Below are positions 33,100 to 41,930 of a stretch of 64,000 bases of DNA, in pieces (position 1 is the first letter of the stretch; each line of letters opens with the position of its first letter). This DNA is from an uncultured Clostridia bacterium (lineage in GTDB: Bacteria; Bacillota; Clostridia; Christensenellales; Aristaeellaceae). The notes beneath the pieces were generated by a model. It was not told the DNA's origin, did no database searches, and was given only the letters and a program-made list of their open reading frames with translations. The DNA lies in NCBI GenBank assembly GCA_934621485.1, contig CAKTUS010000002.1, positions 25,650 to 89,649 of the forward strand. The letters run 5' to 3'. A program made the translations under genes and the position numbers.

Positions 33100-34461
33100 T
33101 TAGTTCAGTTCATTCACAATCTGCTTAAAGATTTCGCCGCGCTGCTCATAATCCCGGAACATATCGAAGCTGGCGCAGGCGGGAGACAGCAGCACGTTGC
33201 CGCCGGATACGGCCAGCTTACGAGCCTTATCCACGGCGTCCTGCATGCTGTAAGCCTGGGTAATGGCGGTAAAGCCCGCTTCCTCCAGCTGCGTGCGGAT
33301 CTGCTTGGCGGTTTCCCCCATCACCACCACCTCGCCAATCTGGCCGGAGGCGATAATTTCCTTGCACAGGGGCATAAAATCCGTGTGCTTGTCATAGCCG
33401 CCCAGCAGCAGCACCGTGCGGCTCTTCATGCTTTGCACGGCCTTGATGGTGGAATCTACGTTGGTGCCCTTGCTGTCGTTGATGTAGGTAACTCCCTCCA
33501 GCACGCGCACCTTTTCAATGCGGTGCTCTACGCCGGTAAAGGACATCAGCGTATGGCGAATGACCGGGGCGGGAATACCCAGCACGCTGGCCATGGCCGT
33601 AGCCGCCAGTGCGTTTTCCAGATTGTGAGGGCCGGGAATCAAAATCTGATCCACATCGCAGATGGCGCGACGCGCGCCCTTCCACTGCCACACCACCTTG
33701 CCGTTTTCTACAAAGGCGCCGTTTTCCACCGGCTGAGTGCGGCTGAACAGAGCCAGCTGCGCCTTCAGTTTGGGCGCCATCTTCATCAGCGTGGCGTCGT
33801 CCATGTTCAAAACCGCATAGTCCTGCTCGGTCTGGTTTTCAAAGATGCGCTGCTTCAGGCGAATATACTGGGCCATGGTGCCGTGACGGTTCAGGTGGTC
33901 CTCGGTAATGTTCAGCAACGCCGCCACATGGGGATGAAAGGTTTTCACACTTTCCAGCTGGAAGCTGGAAACCTCCACCACCGTCATGTCTTCTTTGCGG
34001 CTTTCCAGGGCCACCGCGGAAAGCGGGTAGCCAATGTTGCCCGCCACATGGGTAACGCGCCCGGCATTTTCAAAAATCCTGCCCAGCAGCGTGGTGGTAG
34101 TGGTTTTGCCGTTGGTGCCGGAAATGGCCGCCATATCGCCCTTAAGCAGCGAGGAGGCCAACTCCAGTTCGCCCACCATGGGCACGCCCTTTTCCCTGGC
34201 AGCGGTTACCACCGGCGCGTCGATAGGCACGCCCGGGCTGATGACCAGCCCTTCCGCCTCGTTAAGCAGCTCCACCGGGTCTTCGCCCAGGCGAAACTCG
34301 CACGCCGTACCACGAAGCTCATCCAGAACGTGGCCGAAGGCTTCTTCCTTCTTCCGGTCTGAAAGCACGGGAACCGCGCCGTTATGAATGAGCAGCTGCG
34401 CCGCCGCGATACCGCTGCGAGCCAGGCCCACGACCAAAATGCGTTTTCCTGCCAGTTTCAT
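33100..34461 (-). CDS. murD: UDP-N-acetylmuramoyl-L-alanine:D-glutamate ligase
   Basis: 453 residues from the ATG at 34461 behind GGAGGAGGG. The N-terminal Rossmann part reads GKRILVVGLARSGIAAAQLL. The central ATPase has AAISGTNGKTTTTTLLG (about 112-128) and the carbamylated-lysine region. EVSSFQLESVKTFHP and NITEDHLNRHGTM are MurD-type. The C-terminal domain has YINDSKGTNVDSTIKAV and VLLLGGYDKHTDF. It adds D-Glu to UDP-MurNAc-L-Ala in the cytosol. It sits between mraY and ftsW as usual. Confidence 0.97.
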   Translation of the reverse strand: MKLAGKRILVVGLARSGIAAAQLLIHNGAVPVLSDRKKEEAFGHVLDELRGTACEFRLGEDPVELLNEAEGLVISPGVPIDAPVVTAAREKGVPMVGELELASSLLKGDMAAISGTNGKTTTTTLLGRIFENAGRVTHVAGNIGYPLSAVALESRKEDMTVVEVSSFQLESVKTFHPHVAALLNITEDHLNRHGTMAQYIRLKQRIFENQTEQDYAVLNMDDATLMKMAPKLKAQLALFSRTQPVENGAFVENGKVVWQWKGARRAICDVDQILIPGPHNLENALAATAMASVLGIPAPVIRHTLMSFTGVEHRIEKVRVLEGVTYINDSKGTNVDSTIKAVQSMKSRTVLLLGGYDKHTDFMPLCKEIIASGQIGEVVVMGETAKQIRTQLEEAGFTAITQAYSMQDAVDKARKLAVSGGNVLLSPACASFDMFRDYEQRGEIFKQIVNELN

Positions 34462-34481
34462 CAAAGCTTCCCTCCTCCAAG

Positions 34482-35510
34482 TTACGGAATCAGCTTCAGC
34501 GACAGCAGCGCAATCAGGCACAAAATGCCTTCCACAATGGAGTACATCGCAACAATCTGCTGTTCGCTCATGCCGCAAAGCTCAAAATGGTGGTGAATGG
34601 GCGACATCTTAAAGATGCGCCTGCCATGGGTTACCTTGAAATAAATCCGCTGGATAATGACGCTCATGGACGAAGCAAAGGGCGTAAACATCACTAGCAG
34701 CATGAAAATGGGCATACGAAGCAACATGGACATGCCGACCATGGCCCCGCCGATAAACATGCTGCCCGTATCTCCCATGAACACCAGCGCCGGGTAATGA
34801 TTAAAGCGCAGAAAGCCCATGCAACCGCCTGCCAGCGCCATGGCAAAAACGGCCAGGTACTGGTAGTTTTGCGAAAGGGATGGAGCCATGGCGGCAGAAG
34901 CCATCACCACAAACAGGGCCATCAGGCCCCAGGTAGCGCTGCCGATGACGGTTACGCTGCTGAGCAGTCCGTCCAGGCCGTCCTGAAGATTGGCGCTGTT
35001 AACCATGAAAATCATCACGCAGGTCATCAGCGGCACGTAAAACACGCCCAGATCCCACTCCACATTGAAGAAGGGCACAAGGATGCTGCTGCCCACATAG
35101 GGATTGACGTAGCAATACAGGGAAAACGCCACGGACACCAGCACCTGGCCCACAACCTTCTGCCACCAGATCAGGCCCAGATTGCGCTTCTTGACCACCT
35201 TGATATAGTCGTCTATGAAGCCAATCAGTAAATTCAGCAGGGCCACCAGCACGGTAGCCAGGCCAAAATTCCAAAAGCCCAGGCTTTCGCCGCCAGAGGT
35301 GTACACCAGCAACAGCGTTACCACACAAGCCACCGCCGCAAACATCAGCCCGCCCATGGTGGGCGTTCCCTGCTTCACCTGGTGGCTTTTAGGGCCAAGC
35401 TCGTACTCCGTTTGGCCGAATTTCAGCTTGCGCAAAACCGGCAGTACCCGGGGGCCAATCAGCAGCATGGCAACGACGGACAAAACCAGCGCCAAAATCA
35501 GCTTCGTCAT
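34482..35510 (-). CDS. mraY: Phospho-N-acetylmuramoyl-pentapeptide transferase
   Basis: 342 residues with about ten membrane helices. MraY signatures: HQVKQGTPTMGGLMF near the N-terminus, LIGFIDDYIKVVKKRNLG with the catalytic DD pair, NSANLQDGLDGL, GFLRFNHYPALVFMGDTGS, and the HHHFEL loop (SPIHHHFELCGMSE). It transfers phospho-MurNAc-pentapeptide to undecaprenyl phosphate, giving lipid I. murE ends 7 nt upstream, so no room is left for murF, which normally stands between murE and mraY. Confidence 0.97.
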   Translation of the reverse strand: MTKLILALVLSVVAMLLIGPRVLPVLRKLKFGQTEYELGPKSHQVKQGTPTMGGLMFAAVACVVTLLLVYTSGGESLGFWNFGLATVLVALLNLLIGFIDDYIKVVKKRNLGLIWWQKVVGQVLVSVAFSLYCYVNPYVGSSILVPFFNVEWDLGVFYVPLMTCVMIFMVNSANLQDGLDGLLSSVTVIGSATWGLMALFVVMASAAMAPSLSQNYQYLAVFAMALAGGCMGFLRFNHYPALVFMGDTGSMFIGGAMVGMSMLLRMPIFMLLVMFTPFASSMSVIIQRIYFKVTHGRRIFKMSPIHHHFELCGMSEQQIVAMYSIVEGILCLIALLSLKLIP

Positions 35511-35516
35511 CCTGCA

Positions 35517-36986
35517 TCACTCCTTGGTATGTTCCCGCATTTCTTCCAGCAGTTCGCGCACAACCACCTTTTCATCAAAGGGACGCTTCACGCCCATGAT
35601 GTCCTGATAGGTTTCGTTCCCCTTGCCTGCCAGAATAATCACATCGCCCTCCCGGCCCATTTCCAGGGCGTACCGAATGGCCTCCCGGCGGTTTTCAATT
35701 ATTACATAGGGGCCGTCCGTTTTTTTCATTCCCTCTTCAATAGACCGAAGAATCAGGTTTGGATCCTCGGTGCGGGGGTTATCGCTGGTGAGAATGGAGA
35801 AATCGGCCAGCCGCCCCACAACTTCTCCCATGATGGGCCGCTTGCCATGATCCCGGTCTCCGCCGCAGCCAAACAGCACAATCAGGCGCTTCTTGGTAAA
35901 GGTGCGCACGGTGGTCAACACGTTTTCCAGCGCGTCCGGGGAATGAGCATAGTCCAAAATCACTTTATAGGGCGTGTGCGTATCCAGCACCTCCACCCGG
36001 CCGGGAACGTTCAAAACGCTTTCCAAGCCTTCGCGAATGGCCTTTTGGTCAATGCCCAGAATCATGGCCAACGAGGCCGCCGCCAGCGCGTTGTACACAT
36101 TGAACATACCCGTCAGGTGCATGTGAATGGGCATTTCCTCCAGGCCCCGCAGGCGAATGGAAAAGGATACGCCGTTTTCCGAAATTTCGATGTCCCGGGC
36201 AAACACATCCGCCTCGGCGCTGATGCCATACGTCAGATAGGGAATGTTCAATTCGCCGATAATGCGTTCGGTGGTTTCCTCATCGGCGTTCAGGGCCGCA
36301 TTGCGCACGGAGCCGCCGGTGAAAAAGCTCTTTTTGGCCTGAAAATAGTTTTCCATGGTGCCGAAATAGTCCAGATGGTCCTGAGACAGGTTGGTATAGC
36401 AGGCTGCTTCAAAGGTAACGCCGTCCAACCGGTGCATATCGACCGCATGAGCGCTTACCTCCATGCTGACCACTTCCACGCCTTCATCCACCATTTGCCG
36501 GAGACAGCGGTGCAAATCCACCGGGTCGGGGGTGGTCATATTGCTGGGCAGATGTCTGTCGCCAATCATGTTGCCCGTGGTGCCAATGAGCCCGGTTTTC
36601 AGACCCGCTTTCTCCAAAATGGCCTTCATCAGGTAGCTGGTGGTGGTTTTCCCCTTTGTGCCGGTAACGCCCACCATGCGCAGACTTTTTTCGGGATGGC
36701 CGTAGAAAGCGGCGGCAATGTACGCCATGGCCGAGCGGGCGTTTTCCACGCGCACCTGCACTGCCCGGCAATCCACAAAACGCTCCACAATCAGCGCCGT
36801 GCAGCCGTTTTCCACCGCCTGGGCGGCGAAGTTGTGGGCGTCAAAGCGCAGGCCGCTGATGCAAAAGAACAGGCCGTTTCGGGTTTTCTCACGGCTGTTG
36901 GTCATCAGCGCTTCGATGGGTACCTCCATGCTTCCCCGGGTCTCCAGCACGCCCGGCACATCCACCAGCAATTTCTCAAGTAGCAT
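35517..36986 (-). CDS. murE: UDP-MurNAc-L-Ala-D-Glu:meso-diaminopimelate ligase
   Basis: 489 residues from the ATG at 36986 behind GGATGGAGG. Mur ligase features: NSREKTRNGLFFCISG, the P-loop VTGTKGKTTTSYLMKA, EVSAHAVDMHR, and YTNLSQDHLDYFG. The C-terminal substrate motif is DNPR (TSDNPRTEDP), the sequence that selects meso-diaminopimelate, so the wall is predicted to be of the meso-DAP type rather than L-lysine. LDYAHSPDALENVL and RREAIRYAL complete the family pattern. It follows the class B PBP gene by 17 nt. Confidence 0.97.
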   Translation of the reverse strand: MLLEKLLVDVPGVLETRGSMEVPIEALMTNSREKTRNGLFFCISGLRFDAHNFAAQAVENGCTALIVERFVDCRAVQVRVENARSAMAYIAAAFYGHPEKSLRMVGVTGTKGKTTTSYLMKAILEKAGLKTGLIGTTGNMIGDRHLPSNMTTPDPVDLHRCLRQMVDEGVEVVSMEVSAHAVDMHRLDGVTFEAACYTNLSQDHLDYFGTMENYFQAKKSFFTGGSVRNAALNADEETTERIIGELNIPYLTYGISAEADVFARDIEISENGVSFSIRLRGLEEMPIHMHLTGMFNVYNALAAASLAMILGIDQKAIREGLESVLNVPGRVEVLDTHTPYKVILDYAHSPDALENVLTTVRTFTKKRLIVLFGCGGDRDHGKRPIMGEVVGRLADFSILTSDNPRTEDPNLILRSIEEGMKKTDGPYVIIENRREAIRYALEMGREGDVIILAGKGNETYQDIMGVKRPFDEKVVVRELLEEMREHTKE

Positions 36987-37003
36987 CTGTATTCCTCCAT
37001 CCT

Positions 37004-39127
37004 TTATGGATTGGGCAACGAAAAAGTGACCGTGACCCACTGATCCTGGGTCACATAGCTGCCGGCGGCAGGCTCCTGACGGGTAGCGAAGCCCGTTCCG
37101 TCAATCTGCATGTCCAGCCCCCGCTGACGAAGCAGCGCCGCGGCGTCTGCAATGGACAGGCCCTGGACATCCGGCACGCAAACCAGCGTTTCCGTCGGGG
37201 GCAGTGAGTCCGTATAGGTATACAGCATCACCTGTCCGCCGGCCGTCAGGCTGCCGCCTGCGCTGGGCATTTGGGCCGTTACGCTATCGCCCGCCCCGTC
37301 GTCCAGCACGCGAAAGCCCGCTTCCGACATCAGTTTACGGGCCTGCCACAGGGGCTGCCCCACCACGTCGGGCACCGTAACGGTTTGCCGCTGCTCTCCG
37401 TTTTCCGGCCGATAACCTAAATAAGGTAACACATCCGCCAGGATTTGTCCAGCAAAAGGCGCGGCGGTGGTTCCGCCGTAATCCACAGGGGTGTCGGCCT
37501 CGTCCACAATAACCAGCAGCGCAATGCGCGGGTCGTCTGCCGGGGCAAAGCCCAGGAAGGAACCGATGTGCACATCCCGCACAATGCGGCCCTCCTTGTA
37601 TACCTGCGCCGTGCCTGTTTTCCCGCCGATGCGGTAGCCGGGAACCGCTGCGTTTTTGGCGCCGCCCTTTTCCACCACAGCCTCCAGCAACAGGCGCATG
37701 GTTTGGCTGGTTTCTTCCGAAATGGGATTGGAAACCACCCGAGGCTGAGCGCGGTAGAGAACCGTGCCTTCCGGCGACAGGGCCTCCTTCAGCAGATAGG
37801 GCTGCATCAGTCTGCCGCCGTTGATTACCGCGCAGGCCGCCGTGATCATCTGAATGGGGGTCACGGCTACGCTTTGTCCAAAGCCAATGCGCGCCAAATC
37901 CACATTCTTGACCGATTTCACGGGTATTAGTATACCACTTTCCTCCCCCTGTAAGTCAACATTGGTTTTTGAGCCTAAGCCAAATGCGTGCAGGTATTGA
38001 TACATGCGCTCCGAGCCAAGACGCAGAGCCAGTTCCACAAACACGGGATTGCAGCTGTTTTGCAGCCCCTGAGCCATGGTTTCCGCCTCATGGGGCCTGC
38101 CCCAGCAGCGAATGGTATCGCCGTCCACCTTGATTTTGGCCGAGCAGTAAAAGCGGTCCTCCGGGGTGGTAACGCCTGCATCCAGGGCGGCGGCGGCGGT
38201 CAGCATCTTAAAGGTGGAGCCCGGTTCATAAGCGTCGGAAATGAGCCGGATGCGCATGAGCTGCTGCAAAGCGTCGGCCTGGTCGCGGGGCGGATCGTTG
38301 GGGTCGTAATCCGGCTTGGAGCACATGGCCAAAATGGCGCCGGTGTAAGGGTCCATGGCAATGCAGTGAACGGCCTGGGCTTTGTTCACCCGGTAGCACT
38401 CCCGCATGGCCTTTTCGCAGATTTCCTGAATGGCGGCATCAATGGTCAGGCGCACAGTGCCGCCATTTTGCGGCTCAATATACAGATTGCCGCTGTCGTA
38501 GATGGGCTGCGAGCGTCCGTCCACGCTGCGCATGGTGCGCCCTGCCTGGCCCCGCAGCAGGCTTTCATACTGCTGCTCCACACCGGATTGCCCCACGCCG
38601 TCCACATTGGTCAGCCCCAGGGTTTGGGTCAGAAACGCGCCGCGCGGATATACTCTGCGCACATCCTCGTCAAAAATCAGCGCTTTCATTTCCCGGGCCA
38701 GCGCTTCATTGTCAGAAGCCTGCATCCGGCGCAATTCATCAGCCTTTTCCCGGCTCACCTGGCGTTTCAGGGTAACCGATGCTTTCGTTCGGTCCTTCAG
38801 CCGGTTTTCGACGCTTTCCTCCGATAAATCCAAAATCGGACATATCGTTTGTACAAACAAAGATATGTCCGATACCTTGCGAGGGTTTACATTCACGATA
38901 TACGCCGTGGCGCTCATCGCCAGGGTTTGGCCCCGGGCATCCTCAATGCTGCCCCGCCGGGCATAAACGGTGCCTTCCCGGGTCCATTGTCGAATTCCTC
39001 GCTGCGTGAGGCTGGCAGACTGACTGGTGGTGAGGTGCGCCACCCGCAGCGTAAGCAAGGCAAAGAGAAAAATCATCAGCAGCAGCAGCGTCAAAACCCG
39101 CTTGCGAATATGCAGCTCCGTAGGCAT
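37004..39127 (-). CDS. Class B penicillin-binding protein with two PASTA domains
   Basis: 707 residues from the ATG at 39127 behind AGGGGG. One transmembrane segment (residues about 11-29), then the PBP dimerisation domain (GRSQPIYDSGNLYIEP region), then the transpeptidase with SxxK (EPGSTFKMLT), SxN (LQNSCNPVFV) and KTG (GGKTGTAQVY). Two PASTA domains end the protein (VPDVVGQPLWQARKLMSEAG and VPDVQGLSIADAAALL). It cross-links septal peptidoglycan together with FtsW. In spore-formers this position is shared by PBP2B (division) and SpoVD (cortex). Two PASTA domains favour PBP2B, but only one such gene is present here, so the paralogue is uncertain. Confidence 0.93.
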   Translation of the reverse strand: MPTELHIRKRVLTLLLLMIFLFALLTLRVAHLTTSQSASLTQRGIRQWTREGTVYARRGSIEDARGQTLAMSATAYIVNVNPRKVSDISLFVQTICPILDLSEESVENRLKDRTKASVTLKRQVSREKADELRRMQASDNEALAREMKALIFDEDVRRVYPRGAFLTQTLGLTNVDGVGQSGVEQQYESLLRGQAGRTMRSVDGRSQPIYDSGNLYIEPQNGGTVRLTIDAAIQEICEKAMRECYRVNKAQAVHCIAMDPYTGAILAMCSKPDYDPNDPPRDQADALQQLMRIRLISDAYEPGSTFKMLTAAAALDAGVTTPEDRFYCSAKIKVDGDTIRCWGRPHEAETMAQGLQNSCNPVFVELALRLGSERMYQYLHAFGLGSKTNVDLQGEESGILIPVKSVKNVDLARIGFGQSVAVTPIQMITAACAVINGGRLMQPYLLKEALSPEGTVLYRAQPRVVSNPISEETSQTMRLLLEAVVEKGGAKNAAVPGYRIGGKTGTAQVYKEGRIVRDVHIGSFLGFAPADDPRIALLVIVDEADTPVDYGGTTAAPFAGQILADVLPYLGYRPENGEQRQTVTVPDVVGQPLWQARKLMSEAGFRVLDDGAGDSVTAQMPSAGGSLTAGGQVMLYTYTDSLPPTETLVCVPDVQGLSIADAAALLRQRGLDMQIDGTGFATRQEPAAGSYVTQDQWVTVTFSLPNP

Positions 39128-39214
39128 ACATGTTCCCCCTATATGGCTTGATAAGAAGATGTATGCGTACCCGGAAAAAGCTATGCCGGTTTCGACGCTT
39201 TCTGTCACAGAACG

Positions 39215-39841
39215 CTAATGACTGGCCGTCATGGGAATGGGCGTGTTGCCGGCGGCCTGCACATCCGCGTTTTCTGGGGCGGCCTGCGCCGTTGCCTGCC
39301 GGGTTTCCAGCGGCCGGGTGTTTACGCTCACCAGGTGAATAGCCGTTACCGATTCGGCCGGTATCATGTTCAAATCTCTGGCGGCGGCATAGCAAATGAC
39401 CGCAGCATCGGAGGCTTCGTCAATCTGCTCCTGAATCAGGTCGTTTTGGGCGCGGCAATCGGCAATGCCGCGTTCCAGCCGGTTGATATCCTTTTGCCGC
39501 TCCACAATGGCGCTTTGCTGCACCAGCACATATAAGCCGCAGCTGAAGAGCAGCAGCGCAATCAAAAAGACGCCCAGCCGGAGGGAAATGCGCACGCCGC
39601 CCTTGCTCATTTCCCGGGCCACGGATTCCTCCAGTGCCTTTTCCTCCCGCTCCAGCCGTTCCATTTCCAACCGTTTGCCCTGGGTGCGGCAGCGGCGTTG
39701 ATAATCCGGCTTCAGCTGTCCGGTAAGCAGGTCCACGTCGCCGCCCGGCAAAAACACGCCGTAAGAAACGCTCATGCGGCTATTGGGCACATAACGTTGA
39801 GAGGGGCCAAAGCTGTCGTACATGGGTTCATACTGTGACAT
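39215..39841 (-). CDS. FtsL/DivIC-like division protein
   Basis: 208 residues. A long cytoplasmic N-terminus (about 80 residues, charged helix EKALEESVAREMSK) leads to a single transmembrane helix (about 84-106, LGVFLIALLLFSCGLYVLV). An extracellular coiled coil follows (QKDINRLERGIADCRAQNDLIQEQID), then a conserved-looking AAARDLNMIPAE stretch, as in FtsL/DivIC proteins. The tail is A/T/P-rich. It precedes the class B PBP gene by 87 nt, the normal place for ftsL. The sequence is too divergent to decide between FtsL and DivIC. Confidence 0.78.
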   Translation of the reverse strand: MSQYEPMYDSFGPSQRYVPNSRMSVSYGVFLPGGDVDLLTGQLKPDYQRRCRTQGKRLEMERLEREEKALEESVAREMSKGGVRISLRLGVFLIALLLFSCGLYVLVQQSAIVERQKDINRLERGIADCRAQNDLIQEQIDEASDAAVICYAAARDLNMIPAESVTAIHLVSVNTRPLETRQATAQAAPENADVQAAGNTPIPMTASH

Positions 39842-39871
39842 GAACGTTTCTCCTTTCTGGCTATTGCCAGG

Positions 39872-40396
39872 TTACTCCTCCAGGTTTCCGATTTCTTCCA
39901 AAATCTCCTCGCGATGCTCGCGATAGTAGTCGTCCTCCTGCCGGGCTGCGGCGCTGTCCACGATGCGCACATGATCCAGCGCGCCGCTGACCTCCACATC
40001 CCTGGCGTCGCCAAGCACATATTGGCGCAGCTTTACCGGCAGCAACACGCGCCCCTGGTTATCCGCCTGCACTCCCGGATAGCTGTATTTGGCCACATGG
40101 TCCTGCTGCTTTTGCACCGAAGGCTTACGGCGGTTCAGCGCATACAGCTCCGTCAGCATTTCCTCAAAGCCGGCGTCCGGATAAAGGGCAATGGCGCGGT
40201 CATCCAGGCTAATGGTGATGGTGAAGCTCTCGCCCAGCGCTTTTCGGTAGGCGGTAGGAATAATCAAACGGCCCTTGGCGTCAATGGAGTGATCGTAACT
40301 ACCGAAAAATGTGAGTTTTCGCGGTTTTTCAGACGCTTGCGAATCCAACCGGGTGTTGTCATCCACGCCTGTCGCCCTCCCCACATTTTGCTCCAC
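39872..40396 (-). CDS. mraZ: Transcriptional regulator MraZ
   Basis: 174 residues from a GTG at 40396 behind AGGGGTG. Two AbrB-like swapped-hairpin repeats: FGSYDHSIDAKGRLIIPTAYR (about 31-51) and YSYPGVQADNQGRVLLPVKLRQY (about 103-125). MraZ binds direct repeats before its own operon and limits expression of the division cluster. About 28 N-terminal residues precede the usual start; they may be real, or translation may begin inside. The next gene is ftsL-like, so rsmH (mraW), almost always second in the cluster, is missing here. Confidence 0.93.
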   Translation of the reverse strand: MEQNVGRATGVDDNTRLDSQASEKPRKLTFFGSYDHSIDAKGRLIIPTAYRKALGESFTITISLDDRAIALYPDAGFEEMLTELYALNRRKPSVQKQQDHVAKYSYPGVQADNQGRVLLPVKLRQYVLGDARDVEVSGALDHVRIVDSAAARQEDDYYREHREEILEEIGNLEE

Positions 40397-40424
40397 TTAT
40401 CACCCCTTTTAGGGATGTGGCACC

Positions 40425-40453
40425 ATTATGCCCCACTTTTTGGGAAAGTGCAA
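40425..40453 (-). promoter_or_regulatory. Promoter and MraZ-like box before mraZ
   Basis: Minus strand: -35 TTGCAC (40448-40453), 17-bp spacer, -10 CATAAT (40425-40430). The spacer contains AAAGTGGGG (40431-40439); related GTGGAG and GTGGGG boxes lie at 40391-40396 and 40379-40384. These resemble MraZ recognition repeats, though their spacing is irregular. A short CCCTAAAAGGG hairpin is in the leader. Confidence 0.7.
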
Positions 40454-40550
40454 CGAAACAAAAGTTCCATATCTTTCCATTTTGAAACATTTCTGTACGG
40501 AAACAGCTCCTTCATTAAGAACGGTCGTTCGCATCATTTTATGACAAAAA

Positions 40551-40592
40551 AAAGAAAGCTTTCAATCCCTTTCTTTACAAGGGTTGAAAGCA
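40551..40592 (-). terminator. Terminator after the metallophosphoesterase gene
   Basis: Hairpin GCTTTCAACCC/GGGATTGAAAGC (minus strand), followed by TTTCTTTTTTTTG. Confidence 0.85.
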
Positions 40593-40659
40593 TGCGAACG
40601 TATGTTTTCGTCCAAATATATTTCAAAAACGAAACAAATTTGTAATTATAATTTAATAA

Positions 40660-41355
40660 TTATTCAAACAGTTTTTTAGGGCAGAAGTGGAGCGCATCGC
40701 AAGACGTCAGCACATAGTCGATTTCCTTGCGCCGTCCTTCAAACGCGATTTTGATGCCCGCGCCATGCAAGTGCCCATATACCACACGTTTCACAGGATA
40801 CTCTTCCAGAATATCCGTAAAAGCCGTTCCCTCACCGTCTGCCAGCAAGGGCGGATAGTGCATCATCACCGTAATTTCTTCCCGGGAAAGGGCGCAGGCT
40901 TTTTCCAGCGACATGCGAAGCCGCAATAGCTCCCGCCGGTAGATCTTCTCATCCTCCGCTCCCAAAGGCGACTGAGGCGTTGGCAGATTCCACCCCCGAG
41001 TACCGCAAAACACCAAGCCATCCAGCAGAAGTGCATCATTTTGGATAGCGAACATGCCCTCCGGCAAAACCGCCCTGAGTTTGCTTAATGAATTCCACCA
41101 ATAATCATGATTTCCGCGCAAAAGCAGCTTGCGGCCAGGAAGGGCCGCAATGGCGTTTAAGTCGTCCGCGGCTTGCGCAAGCTGCATCGCCCAGCTGATG
41201 TCGCCGGGAATAAGCACAATATCCTCTTGTGAAATCAGCTGTCTCCAATGGTCGCTAATGGTTTCAAAATGGCGGTCCCAGTGGCTGCCAAACACATCCA
41301 TGGGTTTCTTCTCATGACCCGGCAGATGTAGATCGCCAATTGCAAATACAGCCAT
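40660..41355 (-). CDS. Calcineurin-like metallophosphoesterase
   Basis: 231 residues. Metal-binding motifs: AIGDLHLPG (D-x-H), IPGDISWAMQ (G-D), LLRGNHDYWW (GNHD), MMHYPP and VVYGHLHG (GHxH). This form, with a short N-terminus and GDLHL...DVFG..W, is a cytosolic clostridial phosphoesterase family of unknown substrate. It lies 22 nt after the zinc-ribbon protein gene and is probably cotranscribed with it. A terminator follows after about 70 nt. Confidence 0.9.
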   Translation of the reverse strand: MAVFAIGDLHLPGHEKKPMDVFGSHWDRHFETISDHWRQLISQEDIVLIPGDISWAMQLAQAADDLNAIAALPGRKLLLRGNHDYWWNSLSKLRAVLPEGMFAIQNDALLLDGLVFCGTRGWNLPTPQSPLGAEDEKIYRRELLRLRMSLEKACALSREEITVMMHYPPLLADGEGTAFTDILEEYPVKRVVYGHLHGAGIKIAFEGRRKEIDYVLTSCDALHFCPKKLFE

Positions 41356-41377
41356 TCTTTCGCCCTTTCAGGTGGAA

Positions 41378-41779
41378 TTACATGTCCTCGTCGTCTTCGT
41401 TTTCGGCTTCTTCGTCTTCCATTACGCTCTCCAGGGACAGTTCCTGTTCCATATCGCTAAATTCGCCTTCGGGCATGTCCTCATGAATCTGCGGGATAAT
41501 CTCATCCATGGTGCTGACGGATTTAATCCCAATCTTGCTCTCGTCCACCACCGTCTGGCGCTCCTCAATCGATTCATCCGATCCCTCGCTGTTCATTTCT
41601 TTCAGGCAGCTCAGGCACACATCGCGACCGGGCAATGCCGGAGAGGCGTTGCATACGGAGCACATCTCCATTTCATCCTCCACCTGAGAGCCTTTCATCT
41701 CGCGCAGGCATACCTTGCACAGCTTTTCGTTTTCCTGAATATAATTCAGTTCGCAACGGGGGCATTTCACAAGTTTCAT
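41378..41779 (-). CDS. Small zinc-ribbon protein with acidic tail
   Basis: 133 residues, ATG at 41779 after GAGGAGGAACC. Four CxxC pairs form two zinc knuckles: C6/C9 with C21/C24, and C40/C43 with C55/C58. Both are of the form C-x2-C-x11-C-x2-C, so they look duplicated. The tail (residues about 62-133) is strongly acidic. Likely binds nucleic acid or protein partners; the function is unknown. An inverted repeat at 41810-41829 lies in its leader. Confidence 0.75.
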   Translation of the reverse strand: MKLVKCPRCELNYIQENEKLCKVCLREMKGSQVEDEMEMCSVCNASPALPGRDVCLSCLKEMNSEGSDESIEERQTVVDESKIGIKSVSTMDEIIPQIHEDMPEGEFSDMEQELSLESVMEDEEAENEDDEDM

Positions 41780-41809
41780 CGTAAAGGTTCCTCCTCTATT
41801 TTGGGCGGC

Positions 41810-41829
41810 ATGTTTCCGTTTGGAAACAT
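41810..41829. promoter_or_regulatory. Inverted repeat in the leader of the zinc-ribbon gene
   Basis: ATGTTTCC (41810-41817), loop GTTT, GGAAACAT (41822-41829). It lies 30 nt upstream of the minus-strand start and could be an operator or a small RNA hairpin. Confidence 0.5.
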
Positions 41830-41864
41830 TACCATGGAAATACGCTGGAAAATCAATTGCGTTT

Positions 41865-41905
41865 TTGAGACGAAATTATTACGATTGTATTACGTCTTAG
41901 ACGTA
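41865..41905 (+). promoter_or_regulatory. Promoter and palindromic operator of the CAP-domain gene
   Basis: Plus strand: -35 TTGAGA (41865-41870), 17-bp spacer, -10 TATTAC (41888-41893). A perfect palindrome TACGTCT-T-AGACGTA (41891-41905) overlaps the -10 end and the expected start site. Confidence 0.65.
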
Positions 41906-41930
41906 CTTATTTCACATTTGGAGGTGCACC

